NCBI GenBank assembly: GCA_025529335.1
Contig: JAMYHX010000058.1
Span: forward strand, 79,671-143,670
DNA: 64,000 nt
Source of the DNA: Rhizopus sp. PT2906
Lineage: Eukaryota; Mucoromycota; Mucoromycetes; Mucorales; Rhizopodaceae
Reading direction: 5' to 3'
Of this stretch, positions 11,262 through 22,760 are shown one piece after another (the first letter of the stretch is position 1; every line of letters starts with the position of its first letter). The notes below the pieces were generated by a model. The model saw only the letters and a program-made list of their open reading frames with translations. It was not told where the DNA came from and searched no databases. The translations under genes were made by a program, and so were the position numbers.

Positions 11262-11812
11262 TTAAATACTTACATTATAAAGGGAGTTTATAAGAGAAAA
11301 AAAGAGACAAGAAAAGTGAGTAAACTTATAAAAGAGGTTATTAATATCTTACCCTAAGTGTATCGTAGATGGGCCAGCGATAACTGGCCCGGAGAAAGGA
11401 GGGAAAAGAGAAGAACAAGAGATAAGAGAAGAGAGCAAGGAAGAGAGCGGATGGGACCAAGATTTGGTAAGAACCAAACTATCCCCAGCTAGCACCGGTT
11501 ACTGTTTTCGGCTTTATCATCTATAACACTACATATTAGTTTCTTACAAGAGTAAAGAATATAGCATACCTTAGGGCTAACTGGGGAATAGCTGGTCTTA
11601 CTTTTTGGTCCAAAGAAGAAAAGAAAAAGAGAAGATCAAATTATATATATTAAGTCTCCAACAACTTTTTATTTTGTATAAAGTCTTGATCACATTTATC
11701 TTTTTTCAAAAATATCAAGCTCATTTTATATATTTTACATGTTGTCTTTTTAAATAATAAAAAAGACATAAAGTGTTTAATTGTTATTGATTTTGTAATG
11801 TGCGCGAATAAT
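11262..11812. other. Gene-free spacer with two short perfect hairpins
   Basis: No gene recognised. It contains GGGCCAG/CTGGCCC arms (11371-11377 and 11384-11390, 6-nt loop), TTTGGT/ACCAAA arms (11463-11468 and 11473-11478, 4-nt loop), and purine-rich runs of GAGA/AAGA type. It may be an old element end or an unrecognised structured RNA; neither is supported further. The final part is AT-rich and probably 3' sequence of the minus-strand gene ending at 11813. Confidence 0.35.
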
Positions 11813-14800
11813 TTATTTTATATATCTAACTGGAAATTTAGTGAGCTGACGTTGTACATCTTCACAATAAAGTGCGTCATAGTCAGCTCCAGGCATAAGA
11901 CATTGCAAACGAGCGTCTAATAACCAATTGATATACTCGTTCTCAAGCAACTGTGTATCTACTTCATTTACAAGTTGGAAAAGCACCAAGGCGTCGTGCC
12001 GCAGCATGGCAACCCGTTCTCTACTAAAGAGCAAGTCGATGGCTAATTGTCGATGATGTGCGCTATGCCAGTGGTATCGAATTGTATTATTACGCGACTT
12101 TGATTCGAGGAATAATCGGAAACTACAGACAGTATGAGATGTGGGACTTTTTTTTTTTTTTTTTTTTTTTTCTTTTTTACCTGTCTGAACCGTCAAAAGC
12201 TGATCTGATATCTACATTAATCAAGCCCTCATCAATATCCTTCAGGTATACTGCACGAGATACAACTTGATGCTGACTACTGGCTTTTTCAATAGGTCGA
12301 GAAGAGGAAAAGAGCCAACTGTACAAGAGCCAAATGAAGGCAATGGCGGCTACTGATACCTTTACAGCAAACGGTAGCATATCAACAGTATCATGGACGG
12401 TCTGGATGACAGGATCCACATACTGCTCATACCAACCCTCTTTCTTGTCTTTTTCTGAATTGACTGTTGTCGAAGGCTGCCTCTTGATCGTGCCTGTTCT
12501 CTTTAAAGAAACTGCATCTGCCACTTCTGCACCTTTAGGTTGGAACTGTTTCTTGGCTTCGCTCTGGATGATAGGCACAAATATCTCTAGGTTTTCAGAC
12601 ATACCCTTCATAGCAGCTTTGCTGACAATACCCTTCACAAGGATATTCTTTAAAAACTTGACGCCTGTATGGCAGGCTAATTTACAACGATCCTGGCTGA
12701 TCCAAGTGATACAGTACTTCAAATAAGGTACAAAGGCGTCTGCATAAGGTAGTTGTGGCGTTTTTGTCGTTGTCATTACAACATAACACCTACACAAAAT
12801 TTAGTTTAGGCCCGTTTTATATATATATATATATAACTTACAGATAATCTTCCTTTTTTTCAATTACTTGTTTCTCGATCGCCTCTGCTTCCTTCAGTTT
12901 CACCATTGCATTATTTACAGGTATAATATACTTGAGTGTACGTTCGTAATTGCCATCAATACCCTTGCCCCACTTGGTCATGGTCAAATCTAGAGATGGT
13001 TTTTGTATAAGTCATTGCTATACATACACTTTTTAAAGGCTTACTTTTGCTTTTATTTTCAACCGTCTTCTTTTCCCAAATATCGATATAGTTTGGATTA
13101 TCATCGTCAAATAACAGGTAATACAACTGCTTGGCAGACACAGGTAATTCTACCTCTGATTCGAGCTTATCCAGATGATTAGAACATCCACAGCTCACAG
13201 GACCAGTAGGCGCTTTAAAGTCCTTGGGTGGAGCGTGAGCTATATAGAAATCAATATCCAGAAAGAAAAAAAAAATGATAAACCTTACCATCATCACCTT
13301 CGTTATTGGAAGTAGCCACACTCTCGCTTTGATCTGCTACTGATATCGTATCCTCTACAGGAACATTATTCAGAACCGGTTTCGATTTCTTGGACTTTAG
13401 GATATTCTGATACTCCTCTTGCAACTCCTTTCGTGCTTCAAAGAACCCACTACCGCCTGCCACTGTGGCAGCCATCATGGCAGCAGCTAGTGCACCCGAT
13501 TTAGGCTTGACAGGAGCCGAGAACTTGCGAGGTGCTGACGACTTCTTTTTTGTATCTGCTGACTTGCTCGTAGCAGACGAGAGCTCTGGTAAGGATGCGG
13601 CGCTCGAGCTGGCTGAAGGAAGAGGTTCTGCAGCAGACCGGATGATGGTCTTGACTTGATTGTTGCCTTTCAGCTTGGAGGCAGATAACGAATGAACAAC
13701 ATCGTATGTCGTTTGAAGAGGTGCAGGCTAAAAGAAGAAGAAAAAAATATAAATGTGTGTGCGAAAATAGATTTTTTTTTATACCTTGGATGACTTTGCG
13801 TTTTCAATGGCAAATTGGAGTTTTTCACGAAGTACCTCGACGTCATCCATCAGTGGTATAAAGACCAATGGTTCCTCAGACACGGTATGAGCAAGATCAA
13901 TGACTAGAGCACGGTTAGAGTTGGTGCCGTCATTGGCGATGGAGGTATCACGAATGATTCGAATTGCCTTAATGTCTGTCAAACGAACCGCGACCTATGC
14001 ATAGGATGTGAGTTTTTCTATATGAAACAAAAATGAAGACTTACAGTGTTGACACAGTTCATCATCATGCAACTGTAGAACCAAAATGTCTCTTGGGTAA
14101 TAAATCCTTTACCCGTATATGAGTATCCAAAGGTCGAAACGGGTTCTTTTACTGTAGTTGGTAATTGAGCATTGAGCTCTTGTTCGAGCTGATCTACAGA
14201 TGGATTGGGTGTAGTAGGTGACATGGGAAGCTCAGGGATCTGCTCGATGGTCTTCTTTGGCTTCTTTTTCAGTAAACCAACAAAGGCTATAAAGTGTTAT
14301 GACAGCAGTTTTGTGTGTATGGGTTTGCTTTACCTGTCAAAACAACTTCTTGTTGACCCACTCCGCCAAACAGTTGTCGGAGTTCTTTGTTAGAAGCATC
14401 AAGATCCGCCGAGTACCCAACGAGGTCGACTTTTGGCACTGCCGCATCGTCCGTTCGTATGGGCCACACGATCTGGTTTCCTTCTGCATCAGAGATAGAC
14501 GTGGTTGAGGAAGTAGGCGGTAATTCGCCCACGATGTCGTCATTGCTACTACTCTGGAACATGCTGGGCACGAGCGCCCAAGGAATGCCCCATGAAGAGT
14601 TATTGGCAACACTGGTAGCACCGTTGGCTGTTGTCACTGTTGTCGTGGACGTGCTTGGAGATTGCGTTGGATTCGAGTCGACATGTATGTTTTGTGTCGT
14701 CGTCGTATTCGAATGAGCCGCTTCACGAACAAAAAGAGGTGTGAGTGAAGTTGACTGGGACAACGTTTCGTTTTCGGATACATTCGACAATAACACGATT

Positions 14801-16263
14801 GATGGTTTTTCTGGTTCACTCTCATGAGATGCGTCTTGTTCGCTGAGCACAGCTGTCTTTGGCTTGGCACCTGCTGTATCCGCCATATCAGACGTCTTGT
14901 TGAAATCCAATTGTTCGTTTTGTAACATCAGTCGCTTTGATTTTTCAAATGCGCCGATCCATTCACGCATTTCTTCCTCTGTTTCGGCCTGAAGTACAAA
15001 GGATGGCCTATATATATATAATTTACATGTCACTGTCTTTAAATGTAGGGTCAATGAACTTACTGCTGAGCACATACGACCTCAAAGCAAAATCGTCGGT
15101 CGATATCTGTGATTGGCTTGACGTCGCAGAGCAGAACAGACACACGATCCCCAATCGCAACCATTCCTTTTGATCGACTGTTTGAGATGTAACAACTACC
15201 AAAGCATCCATCATACAAAAAGAACCAACGTCGAATCCAATTGTTACGGGTTGTTCTCATAAAGAGATACCCCCATTTTTGGCTGCTGGTCGTGGCTAGG
15301 CTGGATGTATAGTCCAATGAATGTCGATTACTGTGACTCGCGCTCGTGTATTTATCCAAATCTCTAGGAGGTCGTATAATATTCAGATAATCGCTTTCCA
15401 ACACATTTCGGTTATGCTGTAAGTGATGTAATTGATAATTGCACGTATCTTTATCATCAAGCAACCATTGTTTCCAGGAACTTAGATTAGATTCTATTCT
15501 TGACCAAGAGTCTGAACCACCTTCAAAGTCCTTGAGGTGATATAGAGTGGCCAAGGTGAACTTTTCGACAAGAAAGTGTTCTAGAAGGGAGCGAAAATGA
15601 AGTAATCGAACGACATGTTGTCCGGACATACGCACATATGCCTTTCTTGCCTCATACAATCTAAATGCCTCTTCTCTTAAAGCCGAGGCTTCCTTTGTCT
15701 TGCTTTGAGAGACGTATTTATAGAGCTGACTTTCGTATCTTTCCAAGCATTTTTCGTACTGCTTTTTAAAATCCTTAAACTCCTTCAGTTGTACCTTCAC
15801 AAATGATTGAAGCGGCTGAATAAAGTTATCCTCAAGGTCCGAAACCTAAAGTATAGCTTTAGTAAAGTCACCATTTAAATCATTTGCATTACCAATTTAG
15901 TCTTGAACGCCAAACTTGTCTGTAAAGCATCTGAAAAGTTTTTGATGACGGCTCCCGTGAAATTTGGGTCAATCATGATACTGTCGATACCGACTGGGAT
16001 AACCTTTTTACAGAGCGTGTTTGTTTCCAGGTTGAATTCTAAGTTTTTTTTTGGTTAGATGAGTTTAGGTAAGCATTGATCTTACTGTTGAGTTTTTCTG
16101 CATATTGCTTCATGTATTTAGATAGTGAATCCAACCATTTTTCGAGCAAGTCGAGTTGTTCGTCAAAATGCAAAGAAGAGGAACGATAGACAGGTGAATC
16201 AGTAATAGCATCATGTAAAGTTAATAACGTTGACTGAACATGGCTATTATTTACAGCTTGCAT
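11813..16263 (-). CDS. BAR-PH-VASt sterol-transfer protein (SIP3/YSP1, LAM family)
   Basis: Predicted ER-anchored protein moving sterol at membrane contact sites, as for yeast Lam1/Lam3 (Ysp1/Sip3). Exons: 16263-16086, 16038-15893, 15845-15064, 15007-14334, 14286-14045, 13994-13785, 13727-13289, 13239-13045, 12989-12842, 12789-12181, 12122-11813; 1310 residues. Residues 1-260 form a BAR-like helical region (KVQLKEFKDFKKQYEKCLER). A PH domain follows (KWGYLFMRTTRNNWIRRWFF to MREWIGAFEKS), then a Ser/Thr-rich linker, a GRAM-like middle and a VASt domain (VELPVSAKQLYYLLFDD to KYCITWISQDRCK). One transmembrane helix lies near the end (SVAAIAFIWLLYSWLF). An intron near 12.15 kb contains a 26-T run. 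The first ATG after the A-rich leader at 16263 was taken. Divergent from the next gene across about 1 kb. Confidence 0.85.
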
Positions 16264-17314
16264 TCTAAGGCAAAGAAAAGAAAAAAAAAGTAAGAAAAAA
16301 AAAAAAAAAAAAAAAAGAGAGAAAAGTGAGGCGTATGACGAGCCCGTTTTCATCCCTCCATTTGCTTATGCGCGGCCAATAAAATTAAATTTTATTCTCC
16401 TCTTCTGCCCCCAAACCAAGGTTGTGTGTATTGTCAGCTAAGGAGGCCATGTTTTACTGTTACTATTTTAGACAACGCATGTTCCCCCCTTTTTTTCTAT
16501 TATGCTCACGACGCAGAGAAATAGCTTAGACTTGAGAAAAGCTTGGCTATCGGGTCAAGAAATTTGCGCATGCTTAATTACAGGTTAAATGATTGCCTTT
16601 TATGGAACATGAATACCCAAAAAAGTCTATTTTCTCCCTCTCTCTTGCTGCGCCTTGGGTAAATAGACAAGGCAGACGGTGCGTGTGACTCATTGCACAA
16701 CAAGACTAGATGATGCTGTCTATTTTATGCGAAGGGAGAAACTTTGCAAGAAAGATCCGTTTTCCTGTCTACCCAATGTTTTGATTGGAAAGGACGCATA
16801 AACTAAAAGGCCTATGCGGAGTTTATGTCAGTAATAAAAGCTCACTATTTACTTGATTGAGAATGTAACGAGTAAAGGAAGAAAGAAAAACAGAGGAAGA
16901 GGAGAATGGAAAGTAACCAAGATCACCTAAGTGAAATACGATAGACTTAAATCTGCTCTGGGTTTTGTAATAGTCCTTTTAAAAAAGCAATACTTCTTCG
17001 GTATCATCTATTGTATCAAGCGTGGAGAAACATTCAAATAATGAGACATTTGGCATGGCTTCTCTCTGGCCCTCATGGCACTGTTATGATCATTCTAAAA
17101 GAGTGATGAACAAGACAATACTATGAGAACACTAGTTCTAAAGAACAGCTAAGAAAGAAGCCTATCATTTCTAACCAACATAAAGAGCAAAATTTGAATC
17201 AGCGTTAACCGCTTAAGCAATTTAATGCAGAGATTGGCTGTTTAATAATTTATTTCCCGACCGTCTCAATTTAGGTAAGTGGGAATACGGCTGACATAAA
17301 TCAGTGTTCTTCAT
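16264..17314. other. Divergent intergenic region, no gene seen
   Basis: About 1.05 kb between the divergently transcribed SIP3-like and Pex8-like genes; presumably both promoters. It has poly(A)/poly(T) runs near 16285-16320 and 16485 and GA-rich stretches near 16870-16915, but no open frame with a recognisable domain. Confidence 0.4.
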
Positions 17315-19698
17315 ATGTCAGGTCAACAGACACAAGAGGATCTAAAAGAGATTGCAAAGCAATTATCAGATGCTTATTACAAAATACTACAACATTCAAC
17401 ATTAAGCGAGCAAACGGTATAAAAAAATATAATGTGTGTTGTAATGTTGCTAATGTCCTTTGAGCAGATCTTGGATGCCCTGAGTTTATTATCTAAGCAC
17501 AGCCATGATCTACCCTTGTCATGGTTCACCAACGAGTTTTTAGATCAATTATTTGTTTTGAAAACCAAACTTGAAAACACAAGTGGACTACTTTCTATCG
17601 TTACTCTCTTATCAGCATGGTTGCGTCTGAGCAAAGATAACGACCATCGACAGAAACTAGCACTTGATATACTCGAAAGTATCTTAAGAAAGGACGATAC
17701 GACCAGATTACAAAAGGAAGCTTGGATCGGATGGGTTGCTCTTATCGGTAAAGGTAATCATGATGCTCGAGTACTTGAAGGAATGATCAGTGTGGTCGAA
17801 AGGTACAGTCAAAAACAGTCGCTCGAATTGGACGCAGGTCTGGCGCATGTTTTGGCCATGACAAATACATTGAATGAATTTGAGATCGAGCCTTGTCAAA
17901 GGCTGTTGAATGTGTATGCAAAGCACGTTTCAGCCAGAGGATTTGACGGTGCACGAGCATTGATGGATGCGTTGGAACATGCGACCGATGTTCGGTCTCA
18001 AGAAAAACCTCAGACGCGAGCAGAGGCAGATTTGACCACACTTGTGCAGTTGGTGATCGATTTGGAGGACAAGGCTCGCTTATCAGCCTTGGCGGGTATA
18101 GTGTAAAGTGTTGTTGATTAAAAAAGATGGCGTTACTCACCTATAAGTAGTCGAGCGCTTCAGTTCAATCAAGGCAAGAATACAAAAAAGGTGATAAAGC
18201 AAAGAGAAAAGGCTGAAAAGGCACTCATGGAGCAACTAAGCATTGCATTGACATCAGGCCATGTTTGTCAAGATACCCTCGCCTATATCGCCTCTCGGTG
18301 TCTTTTGCAAGTTCCTGAAAAAGAATTGGCTCATTTACCATCGACTGACCTCTTGCACATCTTAGTCTCAAGCCTGTTGACCAGTGCATTGGCCATTCAA
18401 CATCAAGAGCCGCTCTCTCGACTGATCAACTCGAAAGAGAGTGTTGAGGAAATAAAGGCGTTTGTTGATCAGCCCCTGTTCAAACAAGTCGGCCGTATCT
18501 CACGCACGATTGCAAGAATCATCCAGATTGCAGATATTCGTCAAGCTGAGCATATCATGGATAGACTCGTAGGCTTTTCATACAATGTCTTTATTGACTG
18601 GGATCAATTTATAATAGCCAATATAGGTACACATCTAAAAAGAAAAAAATGACAATAACTTATGGTTATTAGATGCCAATTTGTATAAGCAAATCGAAGA
18701 ACATGCCTGGACATTTCTCAAGAGCGTCTTGTTTTCATTCACCGTGATCTTGAAGTCGATCGCTGTGGATATACCCAATGGACAAGGCCTGGTCGAGATC
18801 CCAAACGCAGCTCAAGACACTCTGTCGATCTTTGCCAACTTGCACTTTATCACACACCATCTTGGCCAAGGCGCAGGCCGTCAAGCGTATCAGGATACCC
18901 TGACGAACGTCGTAGCCTATCTTTTACAACCTGACCATCAGTGCCAGCTTAACCGACTCTTGTCAAGCGCGTTCAAGGAATACAGCCAGCCGCTTTATAC
19001 AAACGACACCACACCTGCCGTTGAGCTCTTGTCGACCGTCAAGCAGATGCGTCTCTTGTTCTTTACGGATTTACTCGAACAAACGGTCAAGAGTGTCGAT
19101 GATGCCACACTCGAACACCAGATCTTACCCGTTATCTACCCGATCCTCAAATGGAAACGTGTCGAAAACAAGGATCTTTACGAAAGCGCACACACGGTTG
19201 TCATTAGCACGTTCCTAGCAGCCAAGCCAGTCTGTTCTGAACTGTCGGTTGCATATGCCGATATACTGATCGATGTAAGACTCTTTTGTATATTATTGCT
19301 TTCCTATTAATTTCATATAGAATTTCCCTGAGCCTATCAATCTTGATCAACTCCGTTTTGGCTTCACTACTATGGTCAAAGCGCTATGTGAAATCGATGA
19401 CGCCCTCGCTTGGTTCGTTGTGAACCGATTGATCGAAAAGATTCATAACCTGGAAATGGTACGTCGAGCAGAGTACTTGACGGTGCTGATCGATATGCTC
19501 AAACCACTCTCTTTGGGTCCCTTTTTCCCATCCATTCTCGATGAGATCCGAGCCCAAGTCCAAGTTCAGACGCCTAAAATGCAACTGGCCACTCTCAAAA
19601 TCATCTTTGATACCGTGAGTGGGCCTGGAATATCTGATATGCGACGAAAGCAAGCTGTGGGTTGGTATTTGGATTTAAAACGTGAATTGAAATTATGA
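17315..19698 (+). CDS. All-helical protein, possibly peroxin Pex8-like
   Basis: Exons: 17315-17416, 17468-18102, 18148-18626, 18673-19274, 19321-19698; 731 residues. It is alpha-helical throughout, with HEAT/ARM-like character (WLRLSKDNDHRQKLALDILE, LVEIPNAAQDTLSIFANLHF) and no transmembrane segment. Length and texture resemble fungal Pex8-like proteins, which sit on the peroxisome lumen side and link docking and RING peroxins. The C-terminal RELKL is at best a weak PTS1. I am unsure: the assignment is by overall impression of the LFFTDLLEQTVKSVDD-to-C-terminus region. The donor of intron 2 was set at 18103 because the nearer GT at 18096 leads to an early stop. Its 3' end faces OST4 18 bp away. 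Confidence 0.45.
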
Positions 19699-19716
19699 TT
19701 TTATTAAATAAAGCGT

Positions 19717-19830
19717 TTATGATGAAGATTTCTTTTCATTGACAGAAACAAAATGGTAAGTGACGATTAAAAGCATGGTGATGACTCCAAGTGAATTAGC
19801 AATAAAGGCAAGTTGGTTATCCGTAATCAT
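19717..19830 (-). CDS. OST4: OST4, small subunit of oligosaccharyltransferase
   Basis: A 37-residue single-exon protein (starting MITDNQLAFIANSLGV, ending NEKKSSS) with one transmembrane helix (about residues 8-29) and a short charged cytosolic tail. OST4 is the minimal subunit of the ER oligosaccharyltransferase that transfers glycans to Asn residues; it helps hold Ost3/6 to Stt3. Size, the MI(T/S)DxQL start and the VTYHFVSVN end of the helix agree with OST4 proteins of 35-40 residues. The stop codon lies 18 bp from the stop of the convergent upstream gene, so 3' UTRs must overlap. Confidence 0.88.
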   Translation of the reverse strand: MITDNQLAFIANSLGVITMLLIVTYHFVSVNEKKSSS

Positions 19831-19964
19831 GTTCTTTAAATAGTTTAGTCATCATTTCAACATGTTGCTTCTTTCTTACCTTTTTTCTTTTATTGGAAAG
19901 AAGATGGACCTGTTAAGAGAATGCTAAATCCCCGAAAGAATTTAAAGTCCTAATAAAATAGAAA

Positions 19965-20050
19965 GTAATACTAGGGGCACTGCAAAAGGACACTACAAAA
20001 TCCAGAAAAAGTAATACTCCCCCAAATTGTAGAACAAAACAAATAGATAA
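19965..20050 (-). repeat. Repeat family B, copy 1
   Basis: Shares GCACTGCAAAAGG, CAAAATCCAGAAAAA and TAATACT/CCCCCAA blocks with 60367-60440 (GCGCTGCAAAAGG, AAAATCCAAAAAAGATAATGCT) and, inverted, with about 60870-60935. Read on the minus strand the copies encode similar peptide fragments (GSITFSGFCSVLLQCP here), suggesting the tail of a repeated ORF. Confidence 0.5.
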
Positions 20051-20091
20051 TAGCTCGTCTTGTATGTTTTTTCGTTTTACTATATTCGTAA

Positions 20092-20445
20092 TCAAATATG
20101 TGAAGCTGATTTTGATCCGCTCGAAGAAAGGACATGGTACAAGGAAGGACTATCCAATCGAAGAGCATTCATCATTGTAAGGCTTGGCAATGGGCATATC
20201 TTCTGGGTAAACTTTTGATATTCTGTATATCTGAGAATATCATTTACCAACAGAGTGAGCGGAAGCTGATATATAATAAGATGAGAGCACTGTTTGCGTG
20301 AAATATATGGCATCAATTTGTTGATAATTAACAGACACGCTGCAATCTCTTCTTTACTCATATCAGGACATTTTTCTTTTAGGTCGTCTGAAGAAACTGA
20401 ACTGCCTGAATCTGCGAAGAGCAAGCCTTTGATGACAGACTTCAA
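20092..20445 (-). CDS. Unrecognised ORF between repeats, perhaps a fragment
   Basis: A 117-residue open frame (MKSVIKGLLFADSGSSVSSD ... YHVLSSSGSKSASHI) without a domain I can name. It has a helical middle (KEEIAACLLIINKLMPYIS) and a hydrophobic stretch (HLIIYQLPLTLLVNDIL). It begins about 75 bp outside the left arm of a family A module at 20518 and ends close to a family B repeat, so it may be a piece of a repeat-family protein rather than a single-copy gene. Start uncertain. Confidence 0.35.
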   Translation of the reverse strand: MKSVIKGLLFADSGSSVSSDDLKEKCPDMSKEEIAACLLIINKLMPYISRKQCSHLIIYQLPLTLLVNDILRYTEYQKFTQKICPLPSLTMMNALRLDSPSLYHVLSSSGSKSASHI

Positions 20446-20517
20446 TGATCATCTTCGCTATCGCTATGATCAGTTCCGATTTATTCTTATTTCTTTAATT
20501 CCTTGTCGAGCATGAAC

Positions 20518-20880
20518 TGGTGTACACTACGCACACGAGGAAATCCACGAGAGAGTTAATATTACAAGCGCTACTTGTGATATCAACAAATCTTTTCAAT
20601 GTACAACGTCAAGCTAAACCTGTTCAAAGAACAGATATTTTTCCATGTTCCTTGGTATAGAATAAAATTTCAAGAAAAAGAGATAAAATGTAGTTATTGC
20701 TGCATTTTAATTTTTTATGTTGCCAATTTGCTCAACAAAGGACCAAAGCCATTCAAGAGTAATAGTGATAAACCCGTATGTTTTATATCAAAGGATGTCT
20801 CATTGGACAGCATTAGGCTAGGTAGACACTTGCGGAGTTAGCAATGGATGCCCTGAAAAAAAAAAAAAAAAAAAAAAAAA
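20518..20880. repeat. Family A module, diverged copy, ending in poly(A)
   Basis: The left arm (20518-20595) read on the minus strand gives CCTCGTGTGCGTAGTGTACA, matching CCTCGTACGCGTAGTGTCTA at 48080-48100. The right arm (20808-20850) gives TTAGGCTAGGTAGACACTT, matching TTAGGTTAGGTAGAGACTTT at 47995. A run of about 27 A follows directly after GATGCCCTG (from 20853). No credible gene in between; a plus open frame at 20599-20841 shows no domain. Confidence 0.5.
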
Positions 20881-21096
20881 GGTGTATTCATTGACCTATA
20901 TTTCTTTTATACGTTTGGCCAATCAATCATCTTTGTGTTGATAACTTTTTTAAAAGAAAGAAAATCCAGTAGCACAAGAACCTTTGATGACGTTCCAGCC
21001 AATTAAATTTGTTTTGACTACCAAATATGGTCCCTGTTTTATAAAGTTCTTTTTTTTTTTCTTCTCTCTCAAATAGACTTAAAGAGCACCCACAAA

Positions 21097-22561
21097 ATGT
21101 CAGAAGAGAGTTTTGATACTTCGTCAAGAAAAATGTTTGACGCAACAAAAGAAGTGAATAATAAAACTGATAACAACAATAGACTTCATGTAACTATAAA
21201 ACACATGCTTAACTACAATAATAACCTTATATATATAGTTTTGGTCTAATTCAACAAATTCAGTATCACTCGTTTTACTGTCTATACTTGAAGCCATCAT
21301 CGTGATTGCATTAGAAGCTGTCATATTTGTCAACTTTCATAATACAGAGTAAGAAATAATAGTAATAATAATAATATACGTTATAAACTTGATGTTTTTG
21401 TGTGTGTAGGTTTTCAAAACATAACCTCGGTTTAGGTATTCCTGTCTACTTGATGATTTTTATAACCAGTCAAGTATTTCAAGTATTCACCGCATGGGAT
21501 GCTGTAAGAGAGCTTACTTTGCATAATAACAACACTGTTAACACATCTATAGGTCCGTGCACAGAATACAATACAGGTCATTGCATTTTTGTTATTCAAT
21601 CTATGCTGCTTTGTATATGCTGTTTTCCAATTCAAGCAAATGGCAGATGCATTAACGTCCAATGACCCTTATTTAGGAGAATTGGCTAATTGGCTCAAGT
21701 CTTTTATTTATCGTCTGTTGATTGCTGTTGCTGTTATCACTGGAGTATGTCAATTAGCTTATTTTTACCTTGGTATACGCTTATATCAAGAATTCGGGTA
21801 TGTTTGCATATGTATATATTATCAACAGCAACTAATGATATGATAGATGGAAGATCTACAAAAGAATAGGCGCTGACCCAGAAATAAGAAGTAAGGAAGA
21901 CATCCTTTTGTGTTTTGTATAACTCATGTATTATAGATATGTATAGATGGTACCAGATCTTTTTGACTATTCTCAAGCTTGACTTTTTCTTCTTTTTGGG
22001 TTACTCTATCCAATACCTCATCTTGGTCCTTCGAAATAATGATCCAGAATTTCCATTGACTATCGTTGCTCTACCCGTAACTTGTCTAGTCCTGTTGTTA
22101 GCTGTCTATGCAGTAAGTAAAGATCATAACGTCATCATTCTCACTCATATCATGTTTAGGTAAGACACGAATCAAAATGGTTAATCAGCTTATTCTTTTT
22201 GGGTTTATTTGCTGGTGTTGCCTACTTTAGCTTCAAATTATATCGAATCTATGACGTATCACAAGCTGAAAAATACAAGTTTGTAAAGGACTTTTTGACC
22301 TTCTTTGGCAAGTAAAACCATGTTATGTGTCTATGTAAATATTAACACTTTTTTATAGCCAGCGTATCCTTAGCCTTTGTTATCTTGACACTTGTCAATG
22401 CGATCATTTGTTTTCTCAATTTCGATAAAGGATTGAAACCTCATTGTAAGTTCTATACTCAAAAGTATTAAAGGTGTCTAATCGTCTATACAGTAACATC
22501 TAGGTACCGTCAATCATCAGCACCCGAAAACCTTAATGAACGTACACTTTCTCTTGATTAA
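21097..22561 (+). CDS. UPF0658 family Golgi membrane protein
   Basis: Multi-pass membrane protein of unknown biochemical role, family of S. pombe SPAC1952.10c, expected in the Golgi. Exons: 21097-21189, 21239-21348, 21410-21503, 21553-21797, 21847-21890, 21937-22112, 22160-22307, 22359-22445, 22494-22561; 354 residues. Seven hydrophobic segments are visible, e.g. LVLLSILEAIIVIALEAVIF, VYLMIFITSQVFQVFTAW, FLLFNLCCFVYAVFQF, ALPVTCLVLLLAVYAV and SLAFVILTLVNAIICFLN. The family-like MYRWYQIFLTILKLDFFFF follows the sixth exon start. The intron after 22307 must begin GC (GCAAGT): the GT at 22312 shifts the frame and destroys the next helix, while the GC donor restores ASVSLAFVIL. Convergent with the mannosyltransferase gene, 199 bp apart. 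Confidence 0.8.
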
Positions 22562-22760
22562 TATACACACACATATATATATTTATGAACTGGCTTCATA
22601 AAATTACTTTTTCCTCGCATTTGTATCATTTACTTGTCATTTACCGTTTTCCCCTTCTCTTTCTTATATTCCCTCCCTTTCTTGACGTCTATCTCTTTTT
22701 TTTTTTTTTTTCTTTATTATTATTATTATTATTATTGTTACTGTTATTAAATTTAATGCG

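Noticed and set aside
11262..11640. U-snRNA-like region (ATACTTACAT and CTTTTTGG words)
   Set aside because: The words resemble the U1 5' end and an Sm site only loosely; no U1, U2, U4, U5 or U6 core sequence follows.
11340..17160. Possible pair of diverged LTRs (about 11.3-11.6 kb and 16.85-17.1 kb)
   Set aside because: Only short purine-rich words and a GATGATA/TATCATCTAT patch match; no convincing continuous alignment, no target-site duplication and an intact host gene between them.
18096..18102. Earlier GT donor in the Pex8-like gene
   Set aside because: Using it leads to a stop codon shortly after the junction; the donor at 18103 keeps the frame.
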